Notes: generated by a model not told the origin, from the letters alone. A stretch of DNA of 64,000 nt from Actinoplanes nipponensis (GCF_016862275.1 NZ_BOMQ01000036.1:161301-225300), one strand, 5' to 3'. Positions 46,675-55,936 are shown, counted from the first letter of the stretch. Numbers and translations: made by a program.

Positions 46675-47214
46675 ATGTTTCCCGTGAAACCTGTCGAGCC
46701 CGGCGCGCACATCCACTCCAGCGACCCGTTCGCCACTCCGGAACCGGACAAGTCCGCGGTCCGGCGGCTGCGCGGCCGGCTGGCCGCGCCGGTGACGCTC
46801 TGGACCGCGCCCGGTCCGGCCGGGCTCACCGTCTCGTCGATGCTGGTCGCCGACGGCAGCCCCGGCCGGGTGCTCGGGCTGGTCGACGAGGAGAGCGAGT
46901 TCTGGGACGCCGCCGCGGTGGCCGGGCGCTTCGCGGTCACGCCGCTGCGGCCGGGCGACCAGCAGCTCGCCGACCGGTTCGCCGGGCTGATGCCCGCGCC
47001 CGGCGGCCTGTTCGCCGGCGACGGCTGGGCCGACACCGACTACGGCAAGGTGCCGGCGGGCGCGGGCACCTGGGCCGGCTGCCGGCTCGACGGGCACCGG
47101 CCGTACGGCTGGGGACTGCTCGTCGAGGCGACCATCGAGGAGATCCGGCTCGACGACGGCGGCCTCGCCCCGCTGCTGCACTTCCGGGGCCGGTACCGCG
47201 CGCTCGACCGGTAA
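46675..47214 (+). CDS. flavin reductase-like protein
   Basis: 179 aa from ATG 46675; GTG 46684 is an equally good start because CAGAAT ends 7 nt before it (leaderless pattern). FMN-binding split-barrel features: AAPVTLWTAPGPAGLTVSSM, LVADGSPGRVLGLVDEESEF, RFAVTPLRPGDQQLADRFAG, PAPGGLFAGDGW and a final LLHFRGRYRALDR. It probably binds FMN and may reduce flavin for a partner enzyme. Divergent from trpS leader with 29 bp between starts. Confidence 0.8.
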   Translation: MFPVKPVEPGAHIHSSDPFATPEPDKSAVRRLRGRLAAPVTLWTAPGPAGLTVSSMLVADGSPGRVLGLVDEESEFWDAAAVAGRFAVTPLRPGDQQLADRFAGLMPAPGGLFAGDGWADTDYGKVPAGAGTWAGCRLDGHRPYGWGLLVEATIEEIRLDDGGLAPLLHFRGRYRALDR

Positions 47215-47325
47215 GCGCAACAGGGCCGCCGCTCGGCGCACCTGGCGACCAACGGCCAGTGATCGCCACCACTGCTTCGTACGGTGCGGAAAAGACCCGC
47301 CCCTCCACGAAGGTGGTGAGCCACG

Positions 47326-47715
47326 TTGACAACCGAAGCGACCCCGTCCGAGAAGTATCTCGAGGTCCAGCGATCCGATGAATTCGCCGGGTTGCGCCGC
47401 AGACTGCGCAACTTCGTCTTCCCCATGACCGTCGCGTTCTTCCTCTGGTACGCCCTCTATGTCCTGCTCTCGGCGTACGCCCGGGGCTTCATGTCGGTGA
47501 AGATCATCGGCAACATCAACGTCGCGCTGCTGTTCGGCCTGCTGCAGTTCATCTCGACGTTTGTGATCGCCTGGTACTACTCCCGGTTCGCGGCCCGCCA
47601 GGTCGACCCGATCGCCGACAAGATCCGCGAGGACCTGACGGCCGGCGCCGCCACCCGCAGCGCCGCGGCCCGCGAGGACGACGCCACCCCGACGGACACG
47701 GAGGTGGCCAAGTAA
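47326..47715 (+). CDS. DUF485 membrane protein, partner of acetate symporter
   Basis: 129 aa, TTG start with AAGGTGG 9 nt upstream. Two membrane helices (FVFPMTVAFFLWYALYVLLS and INVALLFGLLQFISTFVIAW) with the DUF485 signature LRRRLRNFVFPMTVAFFLWY and WYYSRFAARQVDPIADKIRE. Encoded directly before actP as in many bacteria. The stop overlaps the next start (TAATG). Confidence 0.9.
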   Translation: MTTEATPSEKYLEVQRSDEFAGLRRRLRNFVFPMTVAFFLWYALYVLLSAYARGFMSVKIIGNINVALLFGLLQFISTFVIAWYYSRFAARQVDPIADKIREDLTAGAATRSAAAREDDATPTDTEVAK

Positions 47716-49397
47716 TGCACTCGCACCTGATCCTCGCGGCCGAGGCCGGCACCACCTCGACCAGCCGCACCCTGACCATCACGCTGTTCCTGGTCTTCGT
47801 GGCGATCACCCTGGGCATCACCATCTGGGCCAGCCGGCAGACCAAGACGGCGACCGACTTCTACGCCGGCGGCCGGCAGTTCTCGGGCTTCCAGAACGGC
47901 ATGGCGATCGGCGGCGACTACATGTCGGCGGCCTCGTTCCTGGGCATCGCCGGCCTCATCGCCCTGTACGGCTACGACGGCTTCCTGTACTCCATCGGCT
48001 TCCTGGTCGCCTGGCTGGTCGCGCTGCTGCTGGTGGCCGAGTTCCTGCGCAACTCGGGCCGGTACACGATGGCCGACGTGCTGGCGTTCCGGATGCGGCA
48101 GCGCCCGGTGCGCACCGCGGCGTCCGTCTCCACCATCGTCGTGTCGATCTTCTACCTGATCGCCCAGATGGTCGGCGCGGGCGCGCTGGTCAGCCTGCTG
48201 CTGGGGATCAAGCCCGGCACCACGTTCTTGGGCATGGACGCCGACACCGCCAAGGTCGCCACCATCATCCTGGTCGGCGCGCTGATGATCGTGTACGTCG
48301 TGGTCGGCGGCATGAAGGGCACCACGTACGTGCAGATCGTCAAGGCGTTCCTGCTGATGACCGGCGCCCTGCTGATGACCCTGCTGGTGCTGGCCCACTA
48401 CAAGTTCAACCTGTCGTCGCTGCTCGGCGACGCCGCCGAACAGTCCGGCAAGGGCTCGGCGTTCCTGGAACCCGGCCTGCGGTACGGCGTGGAGACCGCC
48501 GGCGACGCGGCGAAGACGTTCTACAGCAAGATGGATCTGCTCTCGCTCGGCATCGCCCTGGTGCTCGGCACGGCCGGCCTGCCGCACATCCTGACCCGCT
48601 TCTACACCGTGCCGACCAGCAAGATCGCCCGCAAGAGCGTGCTCTGGGCGATCGGCATCATCGGCACGTTCTACCTGTTCACCCTGGCCCTCGGCTTCGG
48701 CGCGGCGGCCCTGGTGGGCGGCAAGGCGATCACCGCGCAGGACAAGGCGGGCAACACCGCCGCCCCGCAGCTGGCCCAGGCGCTCGGCATCGACTACTTC
48801 GGCGGCGAGACGGGCGGCGCGGTGCTGCTCGCCATCATCGCGGCCGTCGCCTTCGCCACCATCCTGGCCGTGGTGGCCGGCCTGACCCTGGCCTCGTCGT
48901 CGAGCGTCGCGCACGACTTCTACGCCAGCGTCGTCAAGCGCGGCCAGGCCTCGGAACGCGACGAGGTGCGGGTGGCGCGGATCGCGGCATTCGTCATCGG
49001 CGCGATCGCGATCGTGCTGTCGATCTTCGCGCAGAGCCTGAACGTGGCCTTCCTGGTCGCGCTCGCGTTCGCGGTGGCGGCGTCGGGCAACCTGCCGGCG
49101 ATCCTCTACAGCCTGTTCTGGAAGCGGTTCAACACCTCCGGCGCGCTGTGGGCGATCTACGGCGGTCTGATCTCCGCGGTGTTCCTCGTGTTCTTCTCGC
49201 CCGTCGTGTCCGGTGCGCCCTCGGCGATGTTCCCGGACAGCGACTGGCACTGGTTCCCGCTGAACAACCCGGGCATCATCTCGATCCCGATCGGCTTCCT
49301 GTGCGGCTGGATCGGCACGGTGCTGTCGAAGGAGTCGGACGAGGACAAGTACGCCGAGCTCGAGGTGCGGTCGCTGACCGGCTTCGGCGCCCACTAG
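47715..49397 (+). CDS. actP: cation/acetate symporter (SSS family)
   Basis: 560 aa, about 13 membrane helices. SSS motifs: TDFYAGGRQFSGFQNGMAIG, GDYMSAASFLGIAGLIALYG, LGTAGLPHILTRFYTVPTSK, ASSSSVAHDFYASVVKRGQA and KRFNTSGALWAIYGGLIS. The C-terminal cytosolic tail (SKESDEDKYAELEVRSLTGF) is usual for ActP. Imports acetate or similar monocarboxylates with a cation. Second SSS module of the window. Confidence 0.92.
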   Translation: MHSHLILAAEAGTTSTSRTLTITLFLVFVAITLGITIWASRQTKTATDFYAGGRQFSGFQNGMAIGGDYMSAASFLGIAGLIALYGYDGFLYSIGFLVAWLVALLLVAEFLRNSGRYTMADVLAFRMRQRPVRTAASVSTIVVSIFYLIAQMVGAGALVSLLLGIKPGTTFLGMDADTAKVATIILVGALMIVYVVVGGMKGTTYVQIVKAFLLMTGALLMTLLVLAHYKFNLSSLLGDAAEQSGKGSAFLEPGLRYGVETAGDAAKTFYSKMDLLSLGIALVLGTAGLPHILTRFYTVPTSKIARKSVLWAIGIIGTFYLFTLALGFGAAALVGGKAITAQDKAGNTAAPQLAQALGIDYFGGETGGAVLLAIIAAVAFATILAVVAGLTLASSSSVAHDFYASVVKRGQASERDEVRVARIAAFVIGAIAIVLSIFAQSLNVAFLVALAFAVAASGNLPAILYSLFWKRFNTSGALWAIYGGLISAVFLVFFSPVVSGAPSAMFPDSDWHWFPLNNPGIISIPIGFLCGWIGTVLSKESDEDKYAELEVRSLTGFGAH

Positions 49398-49413
49398 AAA
49401 GCGGACAAAGAAC

Positions 49414-49448
49414 CCGGGGCCGACGTGCGAAATGCGCGTCGGCCCCGG
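49414..49448 (+). terminator. terminator after actP
   Basis: CCGGGGCCGACG (49414-49425) and CGTCGGCCCCGG (49437-49448) form a perfect 12-bp stem 17 nt after the stop. The next gene's -10 begins 6 nt beyond it. Confidence 0.8.
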
Positions 49449-49466
49449 TCGCTTAGAGTGGCCTCC

Positions 49467-50432
49467 ATGTCAGTGCAGCAGCGGTACGGCGCAGGCCATC
49501 GGATTCTCGTCAGCGGCGGCGCGGGCTTCGTGCCGTCCCACGTCGTCGATGCCCTGCTGAGCCGGGGCTGCACCGTGGTGGCGATCGACAACTTCGTCAC
49601 GGGCGCCAAGGAGAACGTGGCCCACCTGGCCACCGAGCCGCGCTTCACGCTGATCGAGGCCGACCTCACCGAGGGCCTGCCGAACCACCCGGCGATGCGC
49701 GAGCGCTTCGACGCGATCCTGCACATGGCCTCCCCGGCCAGCCCCACCGACTTCGCCAAGCTGCCGGTGGAAATCCTCAAGGTCGGCTCGGTGGGCACGC
49801 TGGCCCTGCTGGACCGCGCGGTCGCGGACGCGGCGCGCTTCCTGATGGCGTCGACCTCGGAGGCGTACGGCGACCCGCTCGTGCACCCGCAGCCGGAGTC
49901 GTACTGGGGCAACGTCAACCCGATCGGCGTGCGCGCGGTCTACGACGAGTCCAAGCGGTTCGCCGAGGCCGCAACGATGGGCTACCACCGGTTCCACGGG
50001 CTCTCCACCGCGATCGTGCGCATCTTCAACACGTACGGTCCGCGGATGCGCCCCGACGACGGCCGGGCCATCCCCACCTTCATCAGCCAGGCGCTGCGCG
50101 GCGCCCCGATCACCGTGCACGGCACCGGCGCGCAGACCCGGTCGATCACCTACGTCGACGACCTGGTCCGCGGCATCCTGCTGCTGCTCGACTCGGACGA
50201 GACCGGCCCGATCAACTGCGGCACCGAGCACGAGCTGACCATGCTCGAGCTGGCCGAGCTGATCGTCCGGCTGTGCGGCAGCGACTCGCGGATCGACCTG
50301 GTCGAGCGCTCCGCCGACGACCCGGAGAAGCGCCGGCCGGACCTGACCCTGGCCCGCACCCTGCTCGGCTACGAGCCCCGGGTCGCGCCCGAGGAGGGCC
50401 TGCGGCGCACGATCGACTTCTTCAGAGGCTGA
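49467..50432 (+). CDS. NAD-dependent sugar-nucleotide epimerase/decarboxylase
   Basis: 321 aa, extended SDR fold. Rossmann motif ILVSGGAGFVPSHVVDALLS, HMASPASPTDF, STSEAYGDP and catalytic YxxxK in VYDESKRFAEA; then IFNTYGPRMRPDDGR and SITYVDDLVRGILLLL. The HMASPASP, GDP and RMRPDDGR motifs are those of UDP-glucuronate decarboxylase (UDP-xylose synthase), so that is the likeliest activity; a 4-epimerase is possible. Leaderless: TAGAGT, 7 nt, ATG 49467. Confidence 0.88.
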   Translation: MSVQQRYGAGHRILVSGGAGFVPSHVVDALLSRGCTVVAIDNFVTGAKENVAHLATEPRFTLIEADLTEGLPNHPAMRERFDAILHMASPASPTDFAKLPVEILKVGSVGTLALLDRAVADAARFLMASTSEAYGDPLVHPQPESYWGNVNPIGVRAVYDESKRFAEAATMGYHRFHGLSTAIVRIFNTYGPRMRPDDGRAIPTFISQALRGAPITVHGTGAQTRSITYVDDLVRGILLLLDSDETGPINCGTEHELTMLELAELIVRLCGSDSRIDLVERSADDPEKRRPDLTLARTLLGYEPRVAPEEGLRRTIDFFRG

Positions 50433-50542
50433 GCATTTAGCCTCGGTAGTGAACGTTTCACCGTCGGTAATTGTCTCCTCCCTTCGTGCCGCGCCAGTGT
50501 CGATGCACGCTTTGCCTGGTTCCCGGTACGTAACCTGAAGTC

Positions 50543-51802
50543 ATGTCTGCGACCACGTCCCCTTGGGGTAGCTCCTCCGGCCGGGCTTCCGTGCCGGGCT
50601 CGATGAGCCGGGCCTCGGTGCCCGGGCCGGGCCGCGCCGGCACCGCCGGTCCCGTGTCGGGCCGGGCCGGCGCGCCCCGTGGGTACGACGACTGGCCGCC
50701 GCGGGGCTCCGCCGGCGGTCCCGGCGGGCCGGCCGGCCCGCCGCGCGGACCGGGTGGGCACCCCCGCCCCGGCCGTCCGTACAAGGGCCGGCGCAAGCCG
50801 CGCTGGGGTCGGATCGCCCTGGTGGCCGCGGCCGTCCTGCTGGTCGGCGGCCTGGTCGCCGGCATCTCGCTGTACGGCTACGCCAACGGCCTCAACGACG
50901 ACCTCAAGCGCACCGACGCGTTCTCCGACATCACCGCGGGCCGCCCGGTCAAGACGGTGGACGGCGCGCTCAACATCCTGCTGGTCGGCAGCGACTCGCG
51001 GGACCCGGACGCGGCCAAGGACGACACCAACGCCTGGCGCGCGGACACGCTGATCGTCATGCACATCCCGGCCGACCACAAGTCCGCCCAGCTCGTGTCG
51101 ATCCCGCGGGACCTGTGGGTGCAGATCCCGTCGGGCAACTCGGCCGACTGCAGCAGCGGCAGCCGTAACAAGATCAACGCGGCATTCGCGTTCGGCGGCC
51201 TGCCCCGCGCGGTGCGGACCGTGGAGTGCATGACCGACGTGCACCTGGACCACGTGCTGGCGATCGACTTCGGCGGCTTCAAGGAGGTCACCGACGCCCT
51301 CGGCGGCGTGGACCTGAAGGTCGAGCAGAGCATCACCTCCATCCACAAGCCGTTCCGCAAGTTCAAGAAGGGCACCATGCACATGGACGGGGCCCAGGCG
51401 CTCGACTGGATCCGCCAGCGCAAGCAGTTCGCCCGCGGCGACTTCGCCCGGATGCAGCACCAGCAGGAGTTCCTGAAGGCGCTCATGGACAAGGCGGCCA
51501 GCACCGGCACGCTGAGCAACCCGGCCAAGCTCAACAGCTTCCTCAAGGCGACCACCAACGCGATCACCGCCGACCAGGACTTCTCGCTGACCGACATGGC
51601 GGTGCAGTTCCGCAGCCTGCGCGGCGAGAACCTCACCTTCCTCACCAGCCCCAATCTGGGTGGCCAGACCATCGCGGGACAGAGCGTCGTGGTGTCGGAT
51701 CGGGAGAAGGCTCTGGCTATGTACAAGGCGATGGCTGCCGACAAGATGGATGAGTGGATGTCGTCGACCAAGACGGCACCGTCCAGCCAGGCCAACGGCT
51801 GA
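50543..51802 (+). CDS. LytR-CpsA-Psr (LCP) family cell-wall ligase
   Basis: 419 aa. A disordered Gly/Pro/Arg cytosolic N-terminus (1-85), one membrane helix (RIALVAAAVLLVGGLVAGIS) and an extracytoplasmic LCP domain: NILLVGSDSRDPDA, WRADTLIVMHIP, QLVSIPRDLWVQIP, INAAFAFGGL, DHVLAIDFGGFKEVTDALGG and GAQALDWIRQRKQF. The Arg/Asp set for pyrophosphate lipid binding is present. LCP enzymes attach polymers such as teichoic acids or arabinogalactan-like glycans to peptidoglycan. Leaderless: TAACCT, 6 nt, ATG 50543. Confidence 0.92.
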   Translation: MSATTSPWGSSSGRASVPGSMSRASVPGPGRAGTAGPVSGRAGAPRGYDDWPPRGSAGGPGGPAGPPRGPGGHPRPGRPYKGRRKPRWGRIALVAAAVLLVGGLVAGISLYGYANGLNDDLKRTDAFSDITAGRPVKTVDGALNILLVGSDSRDPDAAKDDTNAWRADTLIVMHIPADHKSAQLVSIPRDLWVQIPSGNSADCSSGSRNKINAAFAFGGLPRAVRTVECMTDVHLDHVLAIDFGGFKEVTDALGGVDLKVEQSITSIHKPFRKFKKGTMHMDGAQALDWIRQRKQFARGDFARMQHQQEFLKALMDKAASTGTLSNPAKLNSFLKATTNAITADQDFSLTDMAVQFRSLRGENLTFLTSPNLGGQTIAGQSVVVSDREKALAMYKAMAADKMDEWMSSTKTAPSSQANG

Positions 51803-51818
51803 TCCCTCAAGATCCGGG

Positions 51819-51861
51819 CAAAGGGCGCGGGTCGGCGGTTCTCGCCGGCTCGCGCCCTTTG
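51819..51861 (+). terminator. strong terminator after the first LCP gene
   Basis: CAAAGGGCGCG (51819-51829) and CGCGCCCTTTG (51851-51861) form a perfect 11-bp stem, with a further GGCGGTTCTCGCC inner hairpin, followed by TTTAA. 17 nt after the stop. Confidence 0.85.
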
Positions 51862-51965
51862 TTTAACGCTGCGTGTCATTGATCTGAAACGCACGAGACC
51901 TCGCAAGAGATCGAAGATGAACGTACAGTGATGTCCGCCCGGATCCCGACCCGCTTGGAGAGCGC

Positions 51966-53159
51966 ATGACCGTCCAGACCCCCCGACGGGTTTCGTCGCT
52001 GGATCGGGACGCCGTCACGGCCCCCAGGCGCACCGCTCCGGCGGGGCCCGCCAAGCCCGCCGCCGGCCGCAAGAAACGCCGCGATCCGCTGTGGGCCAAG
52101 GCGACCCTGGTCTTCGGCGCGGTCCTGATGATGGCCAGCGGCGCGGGCATCGTCGGCACCAAGTGGGTGGTCAGCAGCGCGACGAACGCGGTCACCCAGG
52201 ACGACCTGCTGGGCGGCACCAAGAAGACGGCGGCCGAGGGCGGCAACAGCCTCAAGGGCCCGATCGACCTGCTGCTGATGGGCGTGGACGCGCGCAAGCG
52301 CTGGGCCGTCGACGACCTGCACGCCGACACGATCATCATCCTGCACATCCCGGCGAGCCACGACCAGGCGTACCTCGTCTCGGTCCCGCGCGACACCGAG
52401 GTGCAGGTCCCGCCGTTCGCCAAGAGCAAGTATCCGGGCGGCACGGCGAAGGCCACCGAGGCGTTCTTCCACGGCGCCCAGAACGGCGGCGGCTGGGCCG
52501 GCGGCGCCCAGCTCATGGCCCAGACGCTGAAGAACACGACGGGCATCAGCTTCGACGGCGCGGCGATCATCGACTTCAACGGCTTCAAGGGCGTCATCGA
52601 CGCGCTCAAGGGCGTGAAGATGTGCGTGGACCAGCGGGTCAAGTCGCACCACATGGTCATGGTGGGCGGCAAGCCGATGTACCTCGCCGAGGCCCGCAAG
52701 ACCGGCCGGGCCCAGACCCCGATCTGGCACGAGAAGGGCTGCCGGGACATGGAGGGCTGGGAGGCCCTCGACTACGCCCGCCAGCGCTACGGCCTGGAGA
52801 AGGGCGACTACGACCGCCAGCGCCACCAGCAGCAGCTCATCAAGGCGATGGCGAAGAAGGCCAGCAACAGCGGCGTCCTGACCAACCCGGTGAAGGTCAG
52901 CGCGCTGATGAAGGCCGCCGGCAAGGCGTTCGTCCTGGACACCGGCGGCGTGCCCGTCGCCGACTTCATCTTCACTCTCAAGGGTGTAGCCGCCAACGAT
53001 CTGGTGCTGCTGCGCAGCAACGACGGCTCGTTCGCCGGCAACCAGAACGGCCGCGAGGCCATCACGCCCAAGACGATGGCCATGTACCGGGCCGTCAAGC
53101 AGGACAAACTCGCGGACTTCATCATCGGCAACCCGGACGTCGTGGCCAAGGAGAAGTAG
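51966..53159 (+). CDS. second LCP family protein
   Basis: 397 aa, ATG with GGAG 6-7 nt upstream; a TACAGT at 51925-51930 may be the -10. Cytosolic basic N-terminus, membrane helix (KATLVFGAVLMMASGAGIVG), LCP domain: IDLLLMGVDARKRW, LHADTIIILHIPAS, YLVSVPRDTEVQVPPF, FDGAAIIDFNGFKGVIDALK and EALDYARQRYGLEKGDYDR. It has an internal KATEAFFHGAQNGGGWAGG rather than the KINAAFAFGG of its neighbour, and two extra Cys (MCVDQRV, KGCRDM) that may form a disulfide. A paralogue, not a tandem copy. Confidence 0.9.
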   Translation: MTVQTPRRVSSLDRDAVTAPRRTAPAGPAKPAAGRKKRRDPLWAKATLVFGAVLMMASGAGIVGTKWVVSSATNAVTQDDLLGGTKKTAAEGGNSLKGPIDLLLMGVDARKRWAVDDLHADTIIILHIPASHDQAYLVSVPRDTEVQVPPFAKSKYPGGTAKATEAFFHGAQNGGGWAGGAQLMAQTLKNTTGISFDGAAIIDFNGFKGVIDALKGVKMCVDQRVKSHHMVMVGGKPMYLAEARKTGRAQTPIWHEKGCRDMEGWEALDYARQRYGLEKGDYDRQRHQQQLIKAMAKKASNSGVLTNPVKVSALMKAAGKAFVLDTGGVPVADFIFTLKGVAANDLVLLRSNDGSFAGNQNGREAITPKTMAMYRAVKQDKLADFIIGNPDVVAKEK

Positions 53160-53174
53160 CTTTACGCTGGTCGG

Positions 53175-53510
53175 GTGTTCGGACCTCAGGTACCCAGCGT
53201 GACGCCGTCCCAGGTCGAGGCCACGGCCTACCTGCTCGACGTGCGGGAGCCCGACGAATGGGCGGCGGGGCATGCGCCCGGCGCCCATCACCTGCCGATG
53301 ATGGAGGTCCCGGCGCGCGTCGCCGAGATCCCGCACGACACCGAGGTCGTGGTGGTGTGCCGCTCCGGCGGGCGCTCCGGGCAGGTGGTGTCGTACCTGA
53401 TGGGCAACGGATGGGACAACGTCCGCAACCTCGATGGCGGCATGCAGGCGTGGGCCGGCGACGGCCGCGATGTCGTCAGCGAGAACGGTCAGCCTCCCCG
53501 CGTCCTGTGA
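53175..53510 (+). CDS. rhodanese-like domain protein
   Basis: 111 aa, single rhodanese domain: YLLDVREPDEWAAGHAPGAH, active Cys62 in VVVVCRSGGRSGQVVSYL and GWDNVRNLDGGMQAWA. Probably carries sulfur as persulfide; cytosolic. GTG 53175 has TACGCT 6 nt upstream (leaderless). It overlaps the next start (GTGA). Confidence 0.92.
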   Translation: MFGPQVPSVTPSQVEATAYLLDVREPDEWAAGHAPGAHHLPMMEVPARVAEIPHDTEVVVVCRSGGRSGQVVSYLMGNGWDNVRNLDGGMQAWAGDGRDVVSENGQPPRVL

Positions 53511-54325
53511 GCCCCGGTTCCATGGCCTCCGGACGCCCGCTGGTCTTCGCCCATCGCGGCGGCGCCGACGCGCTGCCCGAGCACACGCTGGCGGCGTACC
53601 TGCGCGCCCTCGACGAGGGCGCCGACGGCGTGGAATGCGACGTGCGGCTGACCCGCGACGGCCACCTGGTGTGCGTGCACGACCGCCGGCTCAACCGCAC
53701 CAGCAACGGCACCGGGCTGGTCAGCGGGAAGACCCTGGCCGAGCTGGAGGAGCTCGACTTCGCCTCCTGGCACCCGGCCGCCGCCGCAGCCGCCGACGAG
53801 TGGCCGGAGGAGCACGCCCGGCTGCTCACGCTGGAGCGCCTGCTGGATGCTCTGCGGGAGCACGGCCGCCCGGTACGCGTGCTCATCGAGACCAAACACC
53901 CGTCCCGCTACGGCGCCGAGGTCGAGCGGCGGCTGGTTGCCATGCTGCGCCGGTACGGCCTGGCCGAGCCGAAGCCGGACGACCCGATCCAGGTGACCGT
54001 GATGTCCTTCGCGGCCCTGGCCCTGCGCCGGGTACGCAAGCTGGCGCCCGCCGTCCCGACGGTCTACCTGCTGGAGATCGTGCCGCCCGGGGTGGGCCGC
54101 GGCCGGTTGCCGTTCGGCGCGCGGATCGCCGGCCCCGGGATCGCCCTGCTCCGGTCCCGCCCCCAGCTGGTCTCCGCCCTGCGCGCCGCGGGCCACCAGA
54201 CGTACGTCTGGACGGTCAACGAGGAAGCGGACCTCGATCTGGTCGTGGCTCAGCGCCCGGACGGCATCATCAGCGACCGCCCGAAGTTCGTGCTGGAGCG
54301 TCTCGAGAAGGTATCCGAAGTGTGA
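53507..54325 (+). CDS. glycerophosphodiester phosphodiesterase
   Basis: 272 aa, GTG 53507 overlapping the rhodanese stop; ATG 53522 is an alternative start. GDPD TIM barrel: VFAHRGGADALPEHTLAAYL (catalytic His-Arg), GVECDVRLTRDGHLVCVHDR (metal Glu/Asp and second His), LIETKHPSRYG and VWTVNEEADLDLVV...DGIISDRP. No signal peptide, so cytosolic. Hydrolyses glycerophosphodiesters to glycerol-3-phosphate and alcohol. Confidence 0.93.
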   Translation: MSPGSMASGRPLVFAHRGGADALPEHTLAAYLRALDEGADGVECDVRLTRDGHLVCVHDRRLNRTSNGTGLVSGKTLAELEELDFASWHPAAAAAADEWPEEHARLLTLERLLDALREHGRPVRVLIETKHPSRYGAEVERRLVAMLRRYGLAEPKPDDPIQVTVMSFAALALRRVRKLAPAVPTVYLLEIVPPGVGRGRLPFGARIAGPGIALLRSRPQLVSALRAAGHQTYVWTVNEEADLDLVVAQRPDGIISDRPKFVLERLEKVSEV

Positions 54326-54410
54326 CGCCGGACACTCTCGGCCCGGTTAGCGGCAAGATCCACACCAACCGCCCTGCCCAAAAGCGCGTAAGCGAGGCAG
54401 ACTCGCAGAC

Positions 54411-55865
54411 ATGCCGGATCGTCCCGACTACGCCGCGCTGACGCGAGGGCAGATCGCGCTTCTCGACCGGATCAACGCCGGCGAGGCCGGACTGGCCGTG
54501 CTGAACCAGCTGGTCCGCCTCGCCCAGGACGTGCTGGGCGGGCTCGGCGCCGGCTTCGCCGAGTACAGCCCCGGCCACGGCCGGATCATCGCCGCCGCCG
54601 GCGTCTGCGCCCGCGCGCTCGGCCGCCGGGTGGAGCTGGCCGGCAGCCCGCTGGCCACCGGCCGCCGGACCCAGCTGCTGCCGCTGGAGGAGGTCAACGA
54701 CGAGTTCGCCGGGCAGATCGAGGGCGGCGACCGGCACCGGATGCTCGGGGCGCGGTGCGAGATCAGCGGCCTGGCCGTCGGTTCCCTGCACGTCTACTAC
54801 GGCGAGGACGACAGCGAGCCCGGCCCCGAGCACCACGACGTGCTGGAGTTGCTCGCCACCAACATCGCCCACATGTACGGCGACCAGGCCGGCCTGCCGG
54901 TGCACGGCGACGGCCCGGTGGTGGCCGCCCTCTCCGACGGGCTCACCATCATCGACCGCGACTGCGTCGTGCAGCTCTGGAACCCGGCCGCCGAGCAGCT
55001 CACCGGGCGCAGCGCCGCCGAGATGCTCGGCCGCGAGCTGCCCTTCCCGGTGCCGCCGCCCGGCCAGGTGCTGGTCCACCGGCTCCCGTCCGGCCGCCTG
55101 CTCAAGGTAACCGCGGGCGACCTGCCGCACACCCCGGCCATGCGGGTCGTCACGTTCCGGGACTCCACCGACCAGGACCGCCGGCACGAGGACCGCGACC
55201 TGTTCGTCGCCGTCACCAGTCACGAGCTGCGCACCCCGGTCACGGTGATCAAGGGGTACGCGGACACGCTCACCAACCACTGGCAGACCCTGGGCGAGGA
55301 CGGGCGTCAGGAGGCGGTCCGGGTGATCGGCGCCCGCGCCGGCGAGCTGGCCCGGCTCGTCGACCGGCTGCTGTCGGCCACCAGCGACGACGGCGAGGTG
55401 GCCGGGCACCCGCCCGGGCCGTTCGACCTGGCCGAGGGCCTGCGGCAGGCGGCCGCGGACCTGCCGGTGGACCTGCGCCGCCGGCTGGTGCTCGACGGGC
55501 TGCCGGCCGAGCTGCCGAAGGCGTTCGGCGACCGCGACTCGCTCGCCACCATCCTCACCGAGCTGGCCACGAACGCCGACAAGTACTCCGACCGCGACAC
55601 CGAGGTCGAGGTGAGCGCGGCGGCCGACGAGGCGACGGTGACCTTCCGGGTGGCCGACCGCGGCATCGGCGTCAAGCCGGAGCACGTGGAGCGCGCGTTC
55701 GAGCGCTACTGGCAGGGCGACTCCCACGACCGCGGCCGCAACCCCGGCGCCGGCCTGGGCCTGTACCTGGTCCGCCGGATCGTGGAACGCCAGCACGGCT
55801 GGGTCTCGCTGCGCCCGCGCGCCGGCGGCGGAACGGTCGCGGAGGTCCGCCTCCCCCGGGCCTGA
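54411..55865 (+). CDS. soluble PAS-HisKA-HATPase sensor kinase without adjacent regulator
   Basis: 484 aa, no membrane helix. N-terminal GAF-like region (about 10-165), PAS (VVAALSDGLTIIDRDCVVQL...LTGRSAAEMLGRELPF), HisKA with VTSHELRTPVTVIKGYADTL and HATPase with LTELATNADKYSD, DRGIGVKPEHVERAFERYWQ and GAGLGLYLVRRIVERQHG. No response regulator is encoded next to it. Leaderless: CAGACT then 7 nt to ATG 54411. Confidence 0.9.
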   Translation: MPDRPDYAALTRGQIALLDRINAGEAGLAVLNQLVRLAQDVLGGLGAGFAEYSPGHGRIIAAAGVCARALGRRVELAGSPLATGRRTQLLPLEEVNDEFAGQIEGGDRHRMLGARCEISGLAVGSLHVYYGEDDSEPGPEHHDVLELLATNIAHMYGDQAGLPVHGDGPVVAALSDGLTIIDRDCVVQLWNPAAEQLTGRSAAEMLGRELPFPVPPPGQVLVHRLPSGRLLKVTAGDLPHTPAMRVVTFRDSTDQDRRHEDRDLFVAVTSHELRTPVTVIKGYADTLTNHWQTLGEDGRQEAVRVIGARAGELARLVDRLLSATSDDGEVAGHPPGPFDLAEGLRQAAADLPVDLRRRLVLDGLPAELPKAFGDRDSLATILTELATNADKYSDRDTEVEVSAAADEATVTFRVADRGIGVKPEHVERAFERYWQGDSHDRGRNPGAGLGLYLVRRIVERQHGWVSLRPRAGGGTVAEVRLPRA

Positions 55866-55936
55866 CCGGATGATCCTTTTCGCCGCGGCGGCCCGGAGTG
55901 CCGGGATCGGGCGGCCACCGCCTAGGCTGATTCGCC

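Noticed and set aside
46519..46680. T-box riboswitch upstream of trpS
   Set aside because: No T-box consensus (UGGGUGGNACCGCGG); the parts fit leader-peptide attenuation instead.
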